NCBI RefSeq assembly: GCF_000003605.2
Contig: NW_003128863.1
Location: 505,924-555,773, forward strand
Origin: Saccoglossus kowalevskii
Taxonomy: Eukaryota; Hemichordata; Enteropneusta; Harrimaniidae
Direction: 5' to 3'
DNA: 49,850 bases
Part shown: positions 11,773 to 24,459 of the stretch, piece by piece
How the letters are laid out: each line of letters starts with the position of its first letter
Position numbering within the stretch: the first letter of the stretch is position 1
Notes under the pieces: generated by a model
Told to the model about the DNA's origin: nothing
Database searches by the model: none
What the model saw: the letters and a program-made list of their open reading frames with translations, nothing else
Position numbers and translations under genes: made by a program

Positions 11773-13675
11773 TGGTGGTGATATTGAATGGCTAGATGAA
11801 TCTTTTAGGCATTATTAGAGAAACGAACTTTGATATAACCTAATCTGAATATGTGACCAATTGATGTTGATCTTGGTTAAAAATCTATGTTTCACAGAAA
11901 GTAGTGCCTTTACCCGTCTATAACTCCATAGTGTACGACACATTGAACATATTTCAAGAAGATAGTTCCTACAATCAAATACAAAACTTGTTTTCCTCAG
12001 TTCTTCACAATATGCGTTATATTTTGCAGAACTGTGAATTAAACACGAATTGCACACATTGCTTTGATTTTATTGTACTAGTTGTTATGTGTCTTTAGTT
12101 TCTACAAATATTACAACTGAAACCTAAAATAGGACCATAGGCGAAGGAACCTAACTGTGGGTTACTATTTTACTGAAGTACATGTAGAAACAACGACACG
12201 GGTCTCAATTATCCGCATTGTATTATGTGTCTCTTAACATAGTGAGGTACATTTATTATGCTTTTTGACATGCAAAAATTACCATCGTACATATTTATGT
12301 ACATTTCATAATGATAAAATAATTAATACCCTTTTCACTGTTAGTTGAATTCGCTGACCTTTCAAAATGAATTACTAACCCTAATATTAAATAAATATAT
12401 TACTTGGGAAATCATAGAAAGTACGTATGCGTATTTGTGAAAACATAACAACAAGATTTGTGCTTCACATTTTATTCAAAATTGTTCTCTTGGCCCGAAA
12501 ATAACTTTTTGCAAATATGACTCTTCAAACGAGGTGACTTTCATATAATCTCAGTAATAAACACTTAGCATCTGCACTTTACAAGTTAGCAAAGTTAAAA
12601 TCATTGTCCACGCTTATTAATGGCGATGACACACAGCCATGGGGAGAGCATTGAAGAACGTTGACCACCTCAGTGATGTGCAACCTGACTAGGATTGTAC
12701 CTTCATCCAGTTTTTGGAATTACCAGCTTTTTTGATACGGAGCACATCGGTCTGGTACAGCGGACCTGGATAAACTAATCTATGACAAACGCGGAAATAA
12801 CAAAGTTGTTTAATTTTGGACTGTTAATAGATTTTTGTTTTAGATAAAGACTGTCAACACTGGCAGCCAGTGTAGTTTGTGATCCGTAAAAAAATGGTGA
12901 CGCGGAGGCGGCGGCACGAAATTGTGCACGGAGGGATCTGCTCGCCAACCCTGCGCGACCTTACGAGGGGGCAGAGGGGCATGCTCCCGTTAAACAAATT
13001 AAATATAGACTCTCTGAAACGCTAATTCACGCACTTTGTGGGACATATTTTGTTGACACAAAGGGTTCCAGATAGATTTTGAAGGGGCGACGCCCCCAAT
13101 ATTTTTTTGAGGGGCGACCGCTCCCTCTGCTCCCCCATGACGCATTCACTGACACGTGTAAATTACATTAGCATGTAAAGAAAGCTGGCCACAAACATCT
13201 CAATACGATAACTGTGTCAGCAACAAGGAGAAGTTACTCATTTGTGTCACGACATTTGACAAGTTAATATATTCAGAAGGATTTAATTTTCAAATGGGTT
13301 AGTCACACAAAAATACAAACTATCAAATACAGACAGCGCCATCTCTGGCCAAAATGAATAAACTTAATTAACAAACTGGCAAAATATACACTAAAACAGT
13401 TCAAGTAAAGTTATCACCAAATGACTTTTTGACACAACGCACGAATACATACTAGCCAATCTTATACCTATGGTGAAACAAATAAACCATATTTTATTAG
13501 AAAAAACAGCATTTATGCTTGTTATGTGTCTTGTCATCTGCAGTATCACCAACGCCTGCAAGAGTTCAGAGATAAACTAGCATTCATCACAACATCGCCG
13601 ATAATCGATTAGTAAGAGATGAAGTGAAACATGCCATACATATCAAACTAATGTAAAATGTCACATAAATAAACC
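11773..13675. other. 3' flank of unit 2, no gene recognised
   Basis: AT-rich noncoding sequence. From about 11880 on it matches the flank of unit 3 (for example AATTATCCGC at 12207 and about 20592, and TCGATTAGTAAGAG at 13605 and about 22068). It is interrupted by the GC-rich repeat listed at 12895-13130. Open frames here are short and not conserved between units. Confidence 0.5.
12895..13130 (-). repeat. GC-rich-ended dispersed repeat, copy 2 (inverted)
   Basis: Opposite-strand relative of the repeat at 2268-2475. It contains CGGCGGCACGAAATTGTG near 12908, GACACAAAGGGTTCC near 13055 and GGGGCGACGCCCCCAATA near 13084. It is absent from the matching flank of unit 3, so it is an insertion into unit 2. 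A short remnant of the same end type (AAAATGTCGTGCCGCCGCC) lies near 17092. Confidence 0.45.
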
Positions 13676-13725
13676 NNNNNNNNNNNNNNNNNNNNNNNNN
13701 NNNNNNNNNNNNNNNNNNNNNNNNN
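13676..13725. other. Assembly gap (50 N)
   Basis: A run of exactly 50 N. The true size of the gap is unknown. Homology to unit 3 resumes on both sides (13605 with 22068, and 13726 onward with about 22300), so little unique sequence may be missing. Confidence 0.98.
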
Positions 13726-15835
13726 TGCTATGCCAGTACATGGAACCACTCACCCTAATTCAGAATTACCCAATGCATGAGCTGCCGTCTGGAGCAACAA
13801 CATTGTGGAAATACGCCGTTGAACATGAAACAAACACTTCCACATTCATCACCAAGATCGTCATCCAGCGAAGATAAGTAGATTATTTGTACGTGTAGTG
13901 TTAATAGCCTAACTCTGGACATTAAACCTTATTTCTGAGTGTGAGCTGTCCTCGGTTAATACTATGATAATAATTAAAAACATAATTTAAATAATATTAA
14001 ATACATAATTAAACACATAATTATTATTTTTTAATAATAATAAATAATATAATAATGAATATCGTTTCGATAAATATTTATCTTATGATTATAATCCTGA
14101 CACTCAGTGACAATCACTCTGGCCTGATTAAACTAATGTGTTCTAATTGAGACAATTGGACAATGACTAATTGCTGCATCCTCAGTATTTCAAATATTCA
14201 TAATTTATTTAATTTTCAATAATCGTTCAATCTTGGAATGTGAATTCATCCATAATCTTCTTGAGTTATAAATGCAGCAATTCGGAAAATGCTGTTTCTA
14301 ACAGAATGAGCTGTGTTAGTGTGGAGACCAACCTTGTTTGTAAATTTCATGAGAAAACCATACAAAAAAAATCGAGTTATACATAAAAACATCGTACTTG
14401 AAATGCATGTTTCAATTGCCACGGATACACATATATGCAATAACCTTATCAACCGGTTCCTGTGTTATGGACAACTGCCTTTTAAAAAAATGTCACATGA
14501 ATTCATAATTAACTGTTATAACTTATACATAACAAATCCTTATCTGCATTAATATATATATGCGCATATGATATTTGAATTAACCATATACTAATGGTTA
14601 TATTAATGCCTATGTAATTTATTATTTATCGATTTTCACGACGTGAATAAGAATAATATTGATTAACGAGTGTTTCAATGAAGAAGATTAGTGAATATGA
14701 CAGTATTTTACGAAAAAAACATAGCGTCATATAACGGCTGTGACTTACTATCCATTGTTAGAATAATTGAGTGAATTGGTGAGGTGTGACGTAATGTGCA
14801 ACAGCCCCCACCCGCCCCCATATATCGAAACGATAGCTGTATATTAGCCATGGTATTTTGAATGAATGTGATCTAGGGGTTTTCAGCTGCACGAGTCAAA
14901 TGGTTATGGTAGTTAAATTTCTGCATATTTTTGTAGTTACAATTGAAAGTAGAAAAAAACATAATAAAATGACATGCAATTATGGATACTATACACTGCA
15001 CAGTGATACCACTTTGCTTTTCTGTTTTCCATATTTAAATATATATGTTATAATGGTTAAAATGGAGTATGGCATCAAGACTTAAGGCTTGTAAGCTAAC
15101 ACATATGCTTGCATAAATAACTGAAAATGATAAACTCTTGCATTATTATGGCAGTCACCGGACTAGCCGACAGCTAATACCGCAAAGCTTCTTTGGCGTG
15201 ACAACAATAGGTCTATGGCAACAGCGTCAGTAGGAATCGGTATTCTGCCATTACATGTTTGAAATTCGGGCTTGTGTTCAGGCTGATCGTACATAGATTA
15301 CCTTTATGGCATAGCTCAGTAACAAATACCACATAGTGACTGCTCCGCCATGATATCAAACTGTGAGCCACAAAGTATTTGGTTATTTTAATGGTGCATA
15401 TTACACCAGACAGCTGTCAATGGACTTTAACTGAATACATCGAATAGGGCAATCAATAACCATGACTTTCGCAATAGCGTCCCGGGCGCCAAAAAACGAA
15501 ACAGATATTAGGGAACTATGAAGAGCTTCAATCACAATAGAGAAATGTATTTCTAAGATTATGGTTTGATATATTAATTAAATATATAGACTATGGTCAA
15601 CCGGAAGGATTAATGTCTGCTTGAATATAGAAAGACCTACTCCAGCTAATGTGAGCATATCATTAACGGTAACGAGGCTATATCCTGTTAGTGCTTTCTG
15701 TATATAATTAATTCAGAACACATTACGTGTAAGAATATATTTAATGTAGAATAACAGTGCACACTTGCCATGTCAAGGACATTCTCTGCATTCACGAGGA
15801 AACCAGTTTATAAAGCCAGTGATTTCGACTATACT

Positions 15836-15951
15836 GCGCCCTCACTAGTTCACATGGGATACATATGACGCAACCATTTACTTTGCACAATTTACATACA
15901 TGGCAAACCATATCATATAAAATGCAACAAAAATCTGTGACGCAGTCAGTT
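15836..15951 (+). promoter_or_regulatory. TATA-initiator promoter of LDLa-Ly6 gene 3
   Basis: GCGCCCTCACTAGTTCAC at about 15836 is followed by TATAAAA (15916-15922) and TCAGTT (15946-15951). The spacing is the same as in unit 1, with the inferred start at 15948. Confidence 0.6.
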
Positions 15952-15988
15952 TTCTCTTGGTACCTATTGGATCGTGTGAATTGCAGAG
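15948..15988 (+). other. Noncoding first exon of LDLa-Ly6 gene 3
   Basis: A predicted 41-nt 5' UTR exon ending GCAGAG before donor GTAAGC at 15989, the same length as in unit 1. The following intron is longer here, about 1.66 kb, with the acceptor at 17648-17649. Confidence 0.55.
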
Positions 15989-17662
15989 GTAAGCTGATCA
16001 TGTTTTCTCAAACACTTATAATATATATTTACAGAGATTGTAATTTTTAACACCTCATATAAGCGCGTACGTGCATAATTGTGCTGTGTATTTCAACAAT
16101 ATCTATGTAGTTATTCTGAATACTGCAATAAGCGCTGACGTTTTTTTCTCTCGAAGACTATATTGAAATAACAGTTCAAAGTGGCGAGAGTATGATTTAC
16201 ATAATTTTTAATCTTTATCTTGTGAAATTTTGTTATGCTTTTTAAAAATGTGTTTGCCAAATATTACTTATCTGTAAACAGCGTTGAGAAGTTGTTTTCG
16301 CTTTGTTCCCCAGCTCAGTAGTCTACTAATTATACTCGGTAATTGTATTCACGCGCCGCGTTTTTAAAATAAGCCAAACCATCGAATGTTGAGATATTTT
16401 GCCAGGAAGCAATTAGATTTCTCCCATTGTTACTACACTACGCGCACAATTTGTGCTAATTTGACGTCACTAAATACGCGTTATTTTTTGCTGAATATCT
16501 TGTGTTCTGAAATATATGAATCGATAGAAAATGTCGATGAAGGTACAGAAAATTATCCAAGCCTGTTCATCGAAGCATTCGCCAGCATAAATGCGTAATT
16601 ATTTTTTTACAGAAAAAGTAATTTTTCACCTTTGGTTGAGTAACGCGTCGTAGAATGCAGATACGGGCATGCAAAATACACTTGTGAAAAGCATGAAGTC
16701 TGGCGATTCTAAAAATATATACTTTCTATTTGTAGTCATTTAGTCACAATTAGAGGATGAAAACAAGTATGCAAATAATAGTCCCGCTACCTTAAGGTTA
16801 ACATGACCCTGTGTCTGTTGCATTGATACGCAAATGACTAATCTATGAAAAAAAACATTGTTTTTGAGCGCTCATTACTTGTGAGACAGCGACTGAAACA
16901 TGAGGGAAAAAAAAGAAAATACCCAGTACAAACGAGGAACGGCTAATTTTAAAATATTGGAATAAAAACGTTAATTATATTTTGATTGATCCAATCTGTT
17001 CTTCGTAAAATCGGTTATATGATTTATGAAGCTAAAATGCTTAATTGATTGTTGTTCATTTTTTGGTAAATTTCAGATCTCGCTCTCATACAAAATGTCG
17101 TGCCGCCGCCCCTGCATTCGTTGGTGATTGATTATCTAATTGGCCTTTAATTCGTGGCATAATCATCCAATGATTGACGTATCTCCTTTTCAGTGTGCAT
17201 TGGTGTTCAACCTAAATTAGGATTTGAATTCAGGTCTATCTATTTTGAATCTGAGGCAACGGCCACTACGCTATCAGTGATCGTTTGAATTCTTAGCACT
17301 CACTCGAATAACCTATAAGCACATATATCTATGTGATGTTGAATTTGGTAGTTGTTTGTTAGGCTGCCTTGCTTCCCTCAAAATAGTTAAAATTTAACGA
17401 TTTTACACTACAATCTATGCGTGTAATCCCGAGCTTTTAAAGGAGTATAGTTCTTTCATTAACTAAAAAAAGAAATATAAAAAAATCGTCAACGCAAGGA
17501 ATTGTCTCACTACCTTAAAATAATCTGGGTATGAAGCAGGATATGCGCATACTTTTCAATGCTGCTAATTTATTATATACATTTCAGATGTATTTAAACA
17601 AATATTGGCTCCACATAGCTATCATAATGTACTTGTTTTTGTGTTTTAGTTACTTGCTGAAT

Positions 17663-19472
17663 ATGATTCCTAAAATATATATTAGTTTATTTGTCGCAAT
17701 GAGTGTGTTGCTGAGTAAAGTTTATGGTAAGTCAAATATAATCACGTGTCTGGTATTATTGAAATTATTAAATTATCGTCGAGTATGAAATATAAACATT
17801 TATCGACCTTGTTGCAAACAATGTATTTGGACATAAGCTTCCTAGTATTGTTTTATGGTAGGAATTTGTGGTTGTGCCCTAACATATTCCTGCAATAGTT
17901 TCCGCCTGGACCTATTTAGGAATGACTAAACACCAAATTAACATTGCCCATGACCTGAGCTTACCCAGTAGGACTTCATTTACAATGACGCCACCATTGA
18001 TCAAATAACATTCTAAAAGAGAAATACATTCTTAACGCCAAGAAATGTTTTCTCCAAATCATAATGTGAGTGCATTTCTTTAAAAAATAATATGACAATG
18101 AAAACAAAATTGATACTGGACACTGATTATTCATAGTCACGAATTTTATTTAAACTTACAGGATCTTGTCAATATTACGAGTACCAGTGTGGTGATGGTA
18201 GTTGTATTTCGGATTATCTACGATGTAATGGATCTCCTCAATGCTCCGATAATTCCGATGAAACTGACTGTGGTATAATATTTACTTTGCTATTTTTCAC
18301 AAAGAATTTAGTCCTTGCCTTCTACGTGATATGGCTGATACGTCTCAGATCAATGATTTGATTTGATTTAATAATACCTATAATAATAAGCGCACTGTAA
18401 TTTTCACGTTTCCTGAAATATCTGGAATTTTGTGGAATTTAAATATACATCACTGGTACTTAGAGATTGTCATATAGAGAAGCGCGAGGCAATCATCGTT
18501 CAATTTAGTCGATAGAAAGCAAATATGAAAACGCAAATAATATACTATTTTATACTAGATAACGAGTAATGTATAATATTTTTCAACAGGTCAAATCTGT
18601 TACGATTGTAACTATATGTATGATGTTGATTACCCAGACTACTTTGGCTGTATTGCTGGCAGATATCCGAATAATTGCTACCAAGATGTAAGTAACAAAC
18701 GTTAATTGTAGTACCATTGAATAATCGGATTTCATTTGTCATTATAGCATCATTCTCTACATTAATTCTGCTTGTTATGTGTTCTGAACATAATTTCGTA
18801 GTATAGCATGTACACGATTTGTTTGTCACATATATGAACAGGAGTCAGAACGCACCGCGTTAATATGTTATGTTTATATGCAGGAAATCTGTTTTACAAA
18901 ATACACGCAGTCTGGTAATAAAACTTCTATCTCACTTGGATGCATGAATAATGTGGTACGTATTGCGCATGCTCATGATTACCATATTTTTTGGATATTG
19001 TATCAATACCTAATAAGATCGAATATACATACATGCCTAACACTAACGCACCATTAATGTTGCAATGAGAGCGTACTAATGTCAAAGTGTTAAAAAACGA
19101 AGAATCATTTTAAGCCTTGTTGACTTATAAAATATTTTTTTTTAGTTTACCAGTAAATGTATTGTTTTTGTTTATGTCTATGTTTCACAGACTAAAGGCG
19201 AAGGATTTCTTCATCCAATATAAAATTTGTCAATAAATAAAGTTCCAATTAATGCCCAATGCCAATTAGGCCAATAATTCATGTGAAAGCAATGCTGCTG
19301 TTAAAATTTTATTTTACGGAATACAAAATAATGCAATTACTGTCTTTTATTTTAGGATTGCGAGACAGAAAAAGCACTGAATGACCAAAGTTGCAACGAA
19401 GATGAACCTGATGCTAGTGAGACAGACTGTACATTTTGCTGCAATGACGACGTGTATTGCAACGGTAGATAG
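17663..19472 (+). CDS. Secreted LDLa-Ly6 (three-finger) protein, copy 3
   Basis: Five coding exons: 17663-17726, 18162-18272, 18590-18687, 18884-18955 and 19356-19472. They give 153 residues with the same intron phases as copy 1. The signal peptide starts MIPKIYISLF. The LDLa exon is one codon shorter at its N-terminal end (GSCQYYEYQC), but the rest of the repeat has the same protein sequence as copy 1 and differs by one silent base. The Ly6 domain opens with CYDC and ends CTFCCNDDVYCNGR, again with twelve cysteines and no GPI tail. It has a possible N-glycosylation site (NKT) in the middle Ly6 exon that copy 1 lacks. Poly(A) signals follow at 19553 and 19565. It is probably an extracellular binding or inhibitory protein, but its partner cannot be read from the sequence. 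Confidence 0.85.
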
Positions 19473-19552
19473 CTGAAAAGGAGTCCGTCATTCCGCGTGT
19501 CACACTTCTATATAATTATGTTATTATTAAGACATCATAAAGATTGGAGTGT

Positions 19553-19570
19553 AATAAACCCCTAAATAAA
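19553..19570 (+). terminator. Poly(A) signals of LDLa-Ly6 gene 3
   Basis: Two AATAAA hexamers (19553-19558 and 19565-19570) lie about 80-95 bases after the stop codon, a normal distance for a short animal 3' UTR. Confidence 0.5.
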
Positions 19571-22500
19571 TACAACAGCGTATATTATGTTCATTGGTTT
19601 GAGTGAATATTGTTGTAATATTATTTGTTTGTTCTGTCACGGTATGTCATATTTCATCAGTGTTAATAATCCGTGTATAGTTTGCGAGCACGCTATAGTT
19701 TACGCAATATGTACGACTGCAACTGAGGGCTGATGGGTAGAATTTAATATATCGGTTTCATGTAACTGTACTTTGAATGGTTGTTCTGGAGTATAATATA
19801 ATTATATACTATAGTATAATTCGATTAATATAGTATATAATTCTCATCTAGAATCTACGTTTCCCCGTAATCCATGTTTCCCCGTCTGTATGCTTTCTCC
19901 AGTCTATAGCATCATAGTGTTTTCTACATAATAGTCATATAACAAGGAACACTACCAACATTATCACGTTGGTCACTTTAGGCAGCTTGTGTTGCAAATA
20001 ATTTGTATTGTATCGTAACTTACAATCAAATACAATTTTTTATTTTTATTGATATTCTGTGATCTATTTTAGCAGCATATACTGTAGACTTGATGAATTG
20101 TAACGATGAATTAGGGCAATCAAACAAATTAAGGTAGATACCTGATCCATTTTCCTTCCAGGTGAGACTCGTCTGGAGCACGTTTACTACCTTTAACGTA
20201 CAACCCAACTCGCGGCAGATCTCCGCCTCGTGCGGTCAAAACATTTCATTGCTCCATTTAACTACAATATCTATAATAGTGAAGCACACATTGTGTCTGG
20301 AAACTAGTCGGTTAATTATGTATGTATTTAATACAAATGAAAATAGATGATGTGTCATAAATAATCACGAGGACTAGGTCAGTTATATTTCGCAGTTGGT
20401 GTGAAATAAACTTGCCAGTGTAAAAAAATAATAACTCAAAGGTAGCATTTCACTTTACACATTGTTACATGCATTTAGCTTATATATATATTACAGCTTA
20501 TTGCAACTTAACATAAGACCATTGGAGAGGGAACGTAACTGTGTATTGCTACGTTACGGAAGTGGCAGTGACATTACGACGCATGTCTAAATTATCCGCG
20601 GTTTATTATGTGGTTGTTAACAAAGTTACCTTTATTAGGTTAGAAAATATGCTACTTGACATGCATTTTTTACACTCGTATATACAATAGAATAATTAAT
20701 ACGCACACATAAATTATAAAAATATATTACTTGTACGATCCACAGCATCACAACGTCAAAATAAACATGTTAGAGTGTTTGCCATAGACTATTAATGCAC
20801 AAAGAGAGCACAGTCATGGGAAGAACGTATTGCAAGACAGTGACTGTAATGACAGACTAACCGATGCGAAACCAGAGTAAGAATAATTGCCTGACAATAT
20901 AAAAAAAATATCAGCGTCATAATTCACACAAGAATCAACGTTATTATTCATATATTCATATTCGTTTAATTCATAACAGAAATTTACATTAGCAGGGAAT
21001 ATCGTAAAAATCTTTAAATTGACAGAAAAACACTTTTAATTTGCAGAACAAAACGTTATGTTTCCTCTTGGCGGAAGTCATGCTCACTTAGTTTGTGGGT
21101 AAATTCGTAACAAACAGTGGTTGCATCCTTCTTCAGTTGTCTGAGCTTTTCCCTAGGGATAGTACATTGACCTGGTGTAGCGAACCAGGAGTGTCTAATC
21201 TAAGAGATACACAGAAATGAACGTTACAACATGTTTAATTTTGTGTTGTAACAGACTCGTGACATTCGTTTAAGCAACACTAACACCTTATTGACTATCA
21301 TCGTCAGTTTGACCGAGAAACGTGTCCTAAAAAATGTGACAATCAATTAAACACCCAAGATTAACAACAACAACAAAACGTTTGATTATAATTTTGATTA
21401 CCAACAAAATGATGTAAGCGCATGAATAGAAGTATTTAGATTCAATCAAAAATGTGAAAGCCCTTACATACACAATAAATGACACAGAATGCGTTCGTGA
21501 ATACCGGACCGATAACTTTTACTCCTTGTGTCCCAAAGAAATCTGCTACAACACTAAAAGACAACAAGTTTTTTAACAGCTTTGGTGGGATGTGCTGATT
21601 TCTGCTGTTCATCATACTGCTAAAACTTGTTGGACAACAATAAAAAACACTTTGTGTCACCAACGTTTCATAATCGTCAACCTCAGTTTTGTACAATTAA
21701 TTAATTAATTCCTTGAATCGTTTTGCTTTTAATATTATAAAATTGTCACGAAATCACGCCAAAAAATAACCCCGAACCACAGAATATTATTCACTATTTT
21801 TACCACCTCATGTATGGGTTCTTAGCCAGTTTGAAATCACACAATTTGTGTAACACAGGGATAATTCAGAGCAGTATAGTTATAATACTTATATTTAAGA
21901 TACTATTACATACCAGTTAATCTTACACATGCGGCGCCACGTATCAAACCTGGTTTATTAGGTACAGCAGTATTCATGCTTGGTGTGTGTCCCATCTATT
22001 GCAATATCGCGAGCCTCTGAAATACTTCAGTGCTAACTCGGCCTTCACCACGCATCAACGCCAGTAATCGATTAGTAAGAGGTGTAGGTGAAGATATGCC
22101 TTATACACCAATTCAAGGTTGATAACAATCAGTCGACAAATACGATAAAAAGCTTTTAATATTCTTCATATATATATTTGTAAAATATCACATAAATATA
22201 CAAGCGACTAGACTGTTCACAAGTAGATCGTCAAAAACTACTTTCACAACTAAATGACTTGATTTCCTCTCAAGTTTGACTTCAGTCTTCGATGATATGC
22301 TATGTTAGAATGCTCGCCATAATTCTGGATCATCCAAACCGTTTCCTTGAGCAGCACCCTTGTAGAAACATACCGTCGAACGTTAAACATCATTCATCAC
22401 GGCTACAACACTTCAACATTCATCACCTAGTGAAGTTACGTCAGCAATTTGCACGTACAGTGTTAATTGTATACCTCTGAACTATGAACTCTATTTCTGA

Positions 22501-22600
22501 GTGTGGGCTGTTCGCAGTTAATACTACGATAATAATAAAATATATATAAATTTATCGCTAATAATAAACAATATTATAATAAATCTCGTTATAATGAATA
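19571..22600. other. 3' flank of unit 3, no gene recognised
   Basis: Noncoding sequence shared with the unit 2 flank. A sub-block at about 21530-21690 (CTACAACACTAAAAGACAAC, TGTGCTGATTTCTGCTG) also resembles 27547-27640 and 31373-31430, linking the array to the 24-34 kb repeats. The longest open frame (minus strand, 21442-21696) lies in this repeated DNA and shows no domain. Confidence 0.5.
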
Positions 22601-24450
22601 AATACACAGTTACATATTGCATGTACAACATTAATTCGTTTTTATAACTACAAACAATACAGACAATGCAATGTAATTGTAAACGGGTCGTAACAATCGA
22701 GACTTATGTTGTTATCGAGTCGCCTGGCCATGTGCTGGAACAATCTGATTTTTTTTATTTTTATGTATATTTTTATTATTATTATTATTAGAGGATCTTT
22801 TGATTTTAATTTCCAATACTAAGTTTTCTATATCGTATTTAAGTAGCCTAAACTACATCTAACTGTAGACATGAGAATCTCGTAAAAAAATCGTGTAAGA
22901 GTCAACCAATCAGAAATAAAGCAACAAATAACCTAAGGATGAAACGGTTACCCAGATTCGTTGTCTATGATAACATGTAAGTAATTTGTGTTGACCAATT
23001 TTGACCTCACCTAGAGTTGATTTATATTTGACAATATGTTAAATGTCTGGATCATTGTGTTCAGAACCCCAGTTTTACTTAACGTTTCGTCATTGGTTAC
23101 CCTAACACATTGTTATCAACGTGCACAAAATTGTTTTTTGCAAACTATTTTGTTTTGCTCCAAACTCAAAAGTAATGAGGCACACAATTGTGGTTTCATA
23201 TTCGTAAAATATTGTTTGAATAATAACTACTTTTCTCTATTTTTAGCGTTCAAAAAAACGACACAAAGTTTAAGCAATGAACTACTAAAATCTAATCAAA
23301 AGAAAAAAATATTTATTAAAATTCATTGTGATGAAACATGTGTTTTCCGTATTTACATCTTGATGTGTCCCGAACAGTTTTAATATGTAGGTCTGCATTC
23401 GTTCGTCAGTTATTACCATTAATCCCAAGACCTTATTTTTGAACTTCTCGCTATTTTTCACTTGATGCAAGTGCCTATAAACAAATTCTAAGGGTGATTT
23501 TAGATATTATATTTGACAAATTATCAACGAACAAAATAAAGGTAAAATAGGTAATAAAATGTTGTCTGTCAATAAAAGTAGAATTCGCAATCAGGAATAA
23601 TCAGTTTATTTCAAATAAGTATAAAAAATATTCTCTACACGCATTTTGTGTCTGTTTACTGTTAACTGTTTGTTTTTTGTTCTAAGTAAAGATCACATAC
23701 ACATGTAATTAATTAAAGTCAGTAAACTAAAGATATGCAGGCTTGAATGAAAGAAAAAAAATTAAAAAGGGACATTCTGAGCTATGCATAGAAAGACTCG
23801 AAAGACAATTTGTATTAACAGGTGGTTTGAATGCTGCATCAAATTAGATACCATTTTTGATTTGTACGAATGCCAACACAACATCTTGCAATAATTATGG
23901 TGTTTTAAAGGGAAGTCAGACACGCTGATCAAAGCCAGCTTGTAAGTTAGCAAGAACTTTACTTATGGTAGACTAGACAGCGACGCCATCTTCAAAGTGC
24001 GTCAATATATCAAATCGCAATTAACTCGAACAGATATGTTCTCCAATCGTAATTAAACTTAACCAAGTCAACATCTGCGATAGCATTTTTATTTGGATAA
24101 CTTCACAGTTTGTCATTTTTGAATCACGCACGCAGACAGCATTTTTGTAAGGCGCACTGTGATTGGTCGACAAAACTTGGCGAAATGAGAATGCAATATG
24201 CAGGGAGACAAATGCATTTAAAGCGACCGATATGCAATTAAAAAATCCTAATAACAGTGCGTAGATTTTGTATTCAATAAAGAAATGTTAAAAATGTATA
24301 TAAAAATACAAAAAAACAAATAAAATTGAGTCTAGAAGCTATACCTACATCGGATTTTAATCGCATTGTGTGCTGGTAGAGCAGAATAACCAATATTCGA
24401 AATCTTTTTTAAAATGATACTTAATATAATATAGGATTTGTATGAAAGTG
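22601..24450. other. Noncoding, no gene recognised
   Basis: AT-rich, with an ATT repeat near 22775-22790. The open frame at 23036-23383 (115 codons) has no signal peptide, domain or splice context and is rich in AT-encoded residues, so I do not call it a gene. Confidence 0.5.
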
Positions 24451-24459
24451 TGCATCTTA

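Larger units (their letters stand above)
8900..14950 (+). repeat. Tandem unit 2 of the LDLa-Ly6 array
   Basis: Second head-to-tail copy, offset about 6.05 kb from unit 1. Its segment 11060-11790 is nearly identical to 5800-6560 in unit 1, so those parts separated recently or were homogenised. Its 3' part (about 11880-14060) instead matches unit 3 (about 19860-22600). The unit carries the pseudogene copy and the assembly gap. Confidence 0.7.
14950..22600 (+). repeat. Tandem unit 3 of the LDLa-Ly6 array
   Basis: Third and most diverged copy, starting about 6.05 kb after unit 2. It lacks the hairpin insertion of units 1 and 2 and carries an intact gene. Homology to unit 2 runs to about 22600 (the TTCTGAGTGTGGGCTG block near 22495, counterpart near 13935) and then stops, marking the right end of the recognisable array. 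Confidence 0.65.

Noticed and set aside
23036-23383. 115-codon plus-strand open frame
   Set aside because: No domain, signal peptide or splice context. Composition fits random AT-rich DNA and no copy is conserved in the duplicated blocks.
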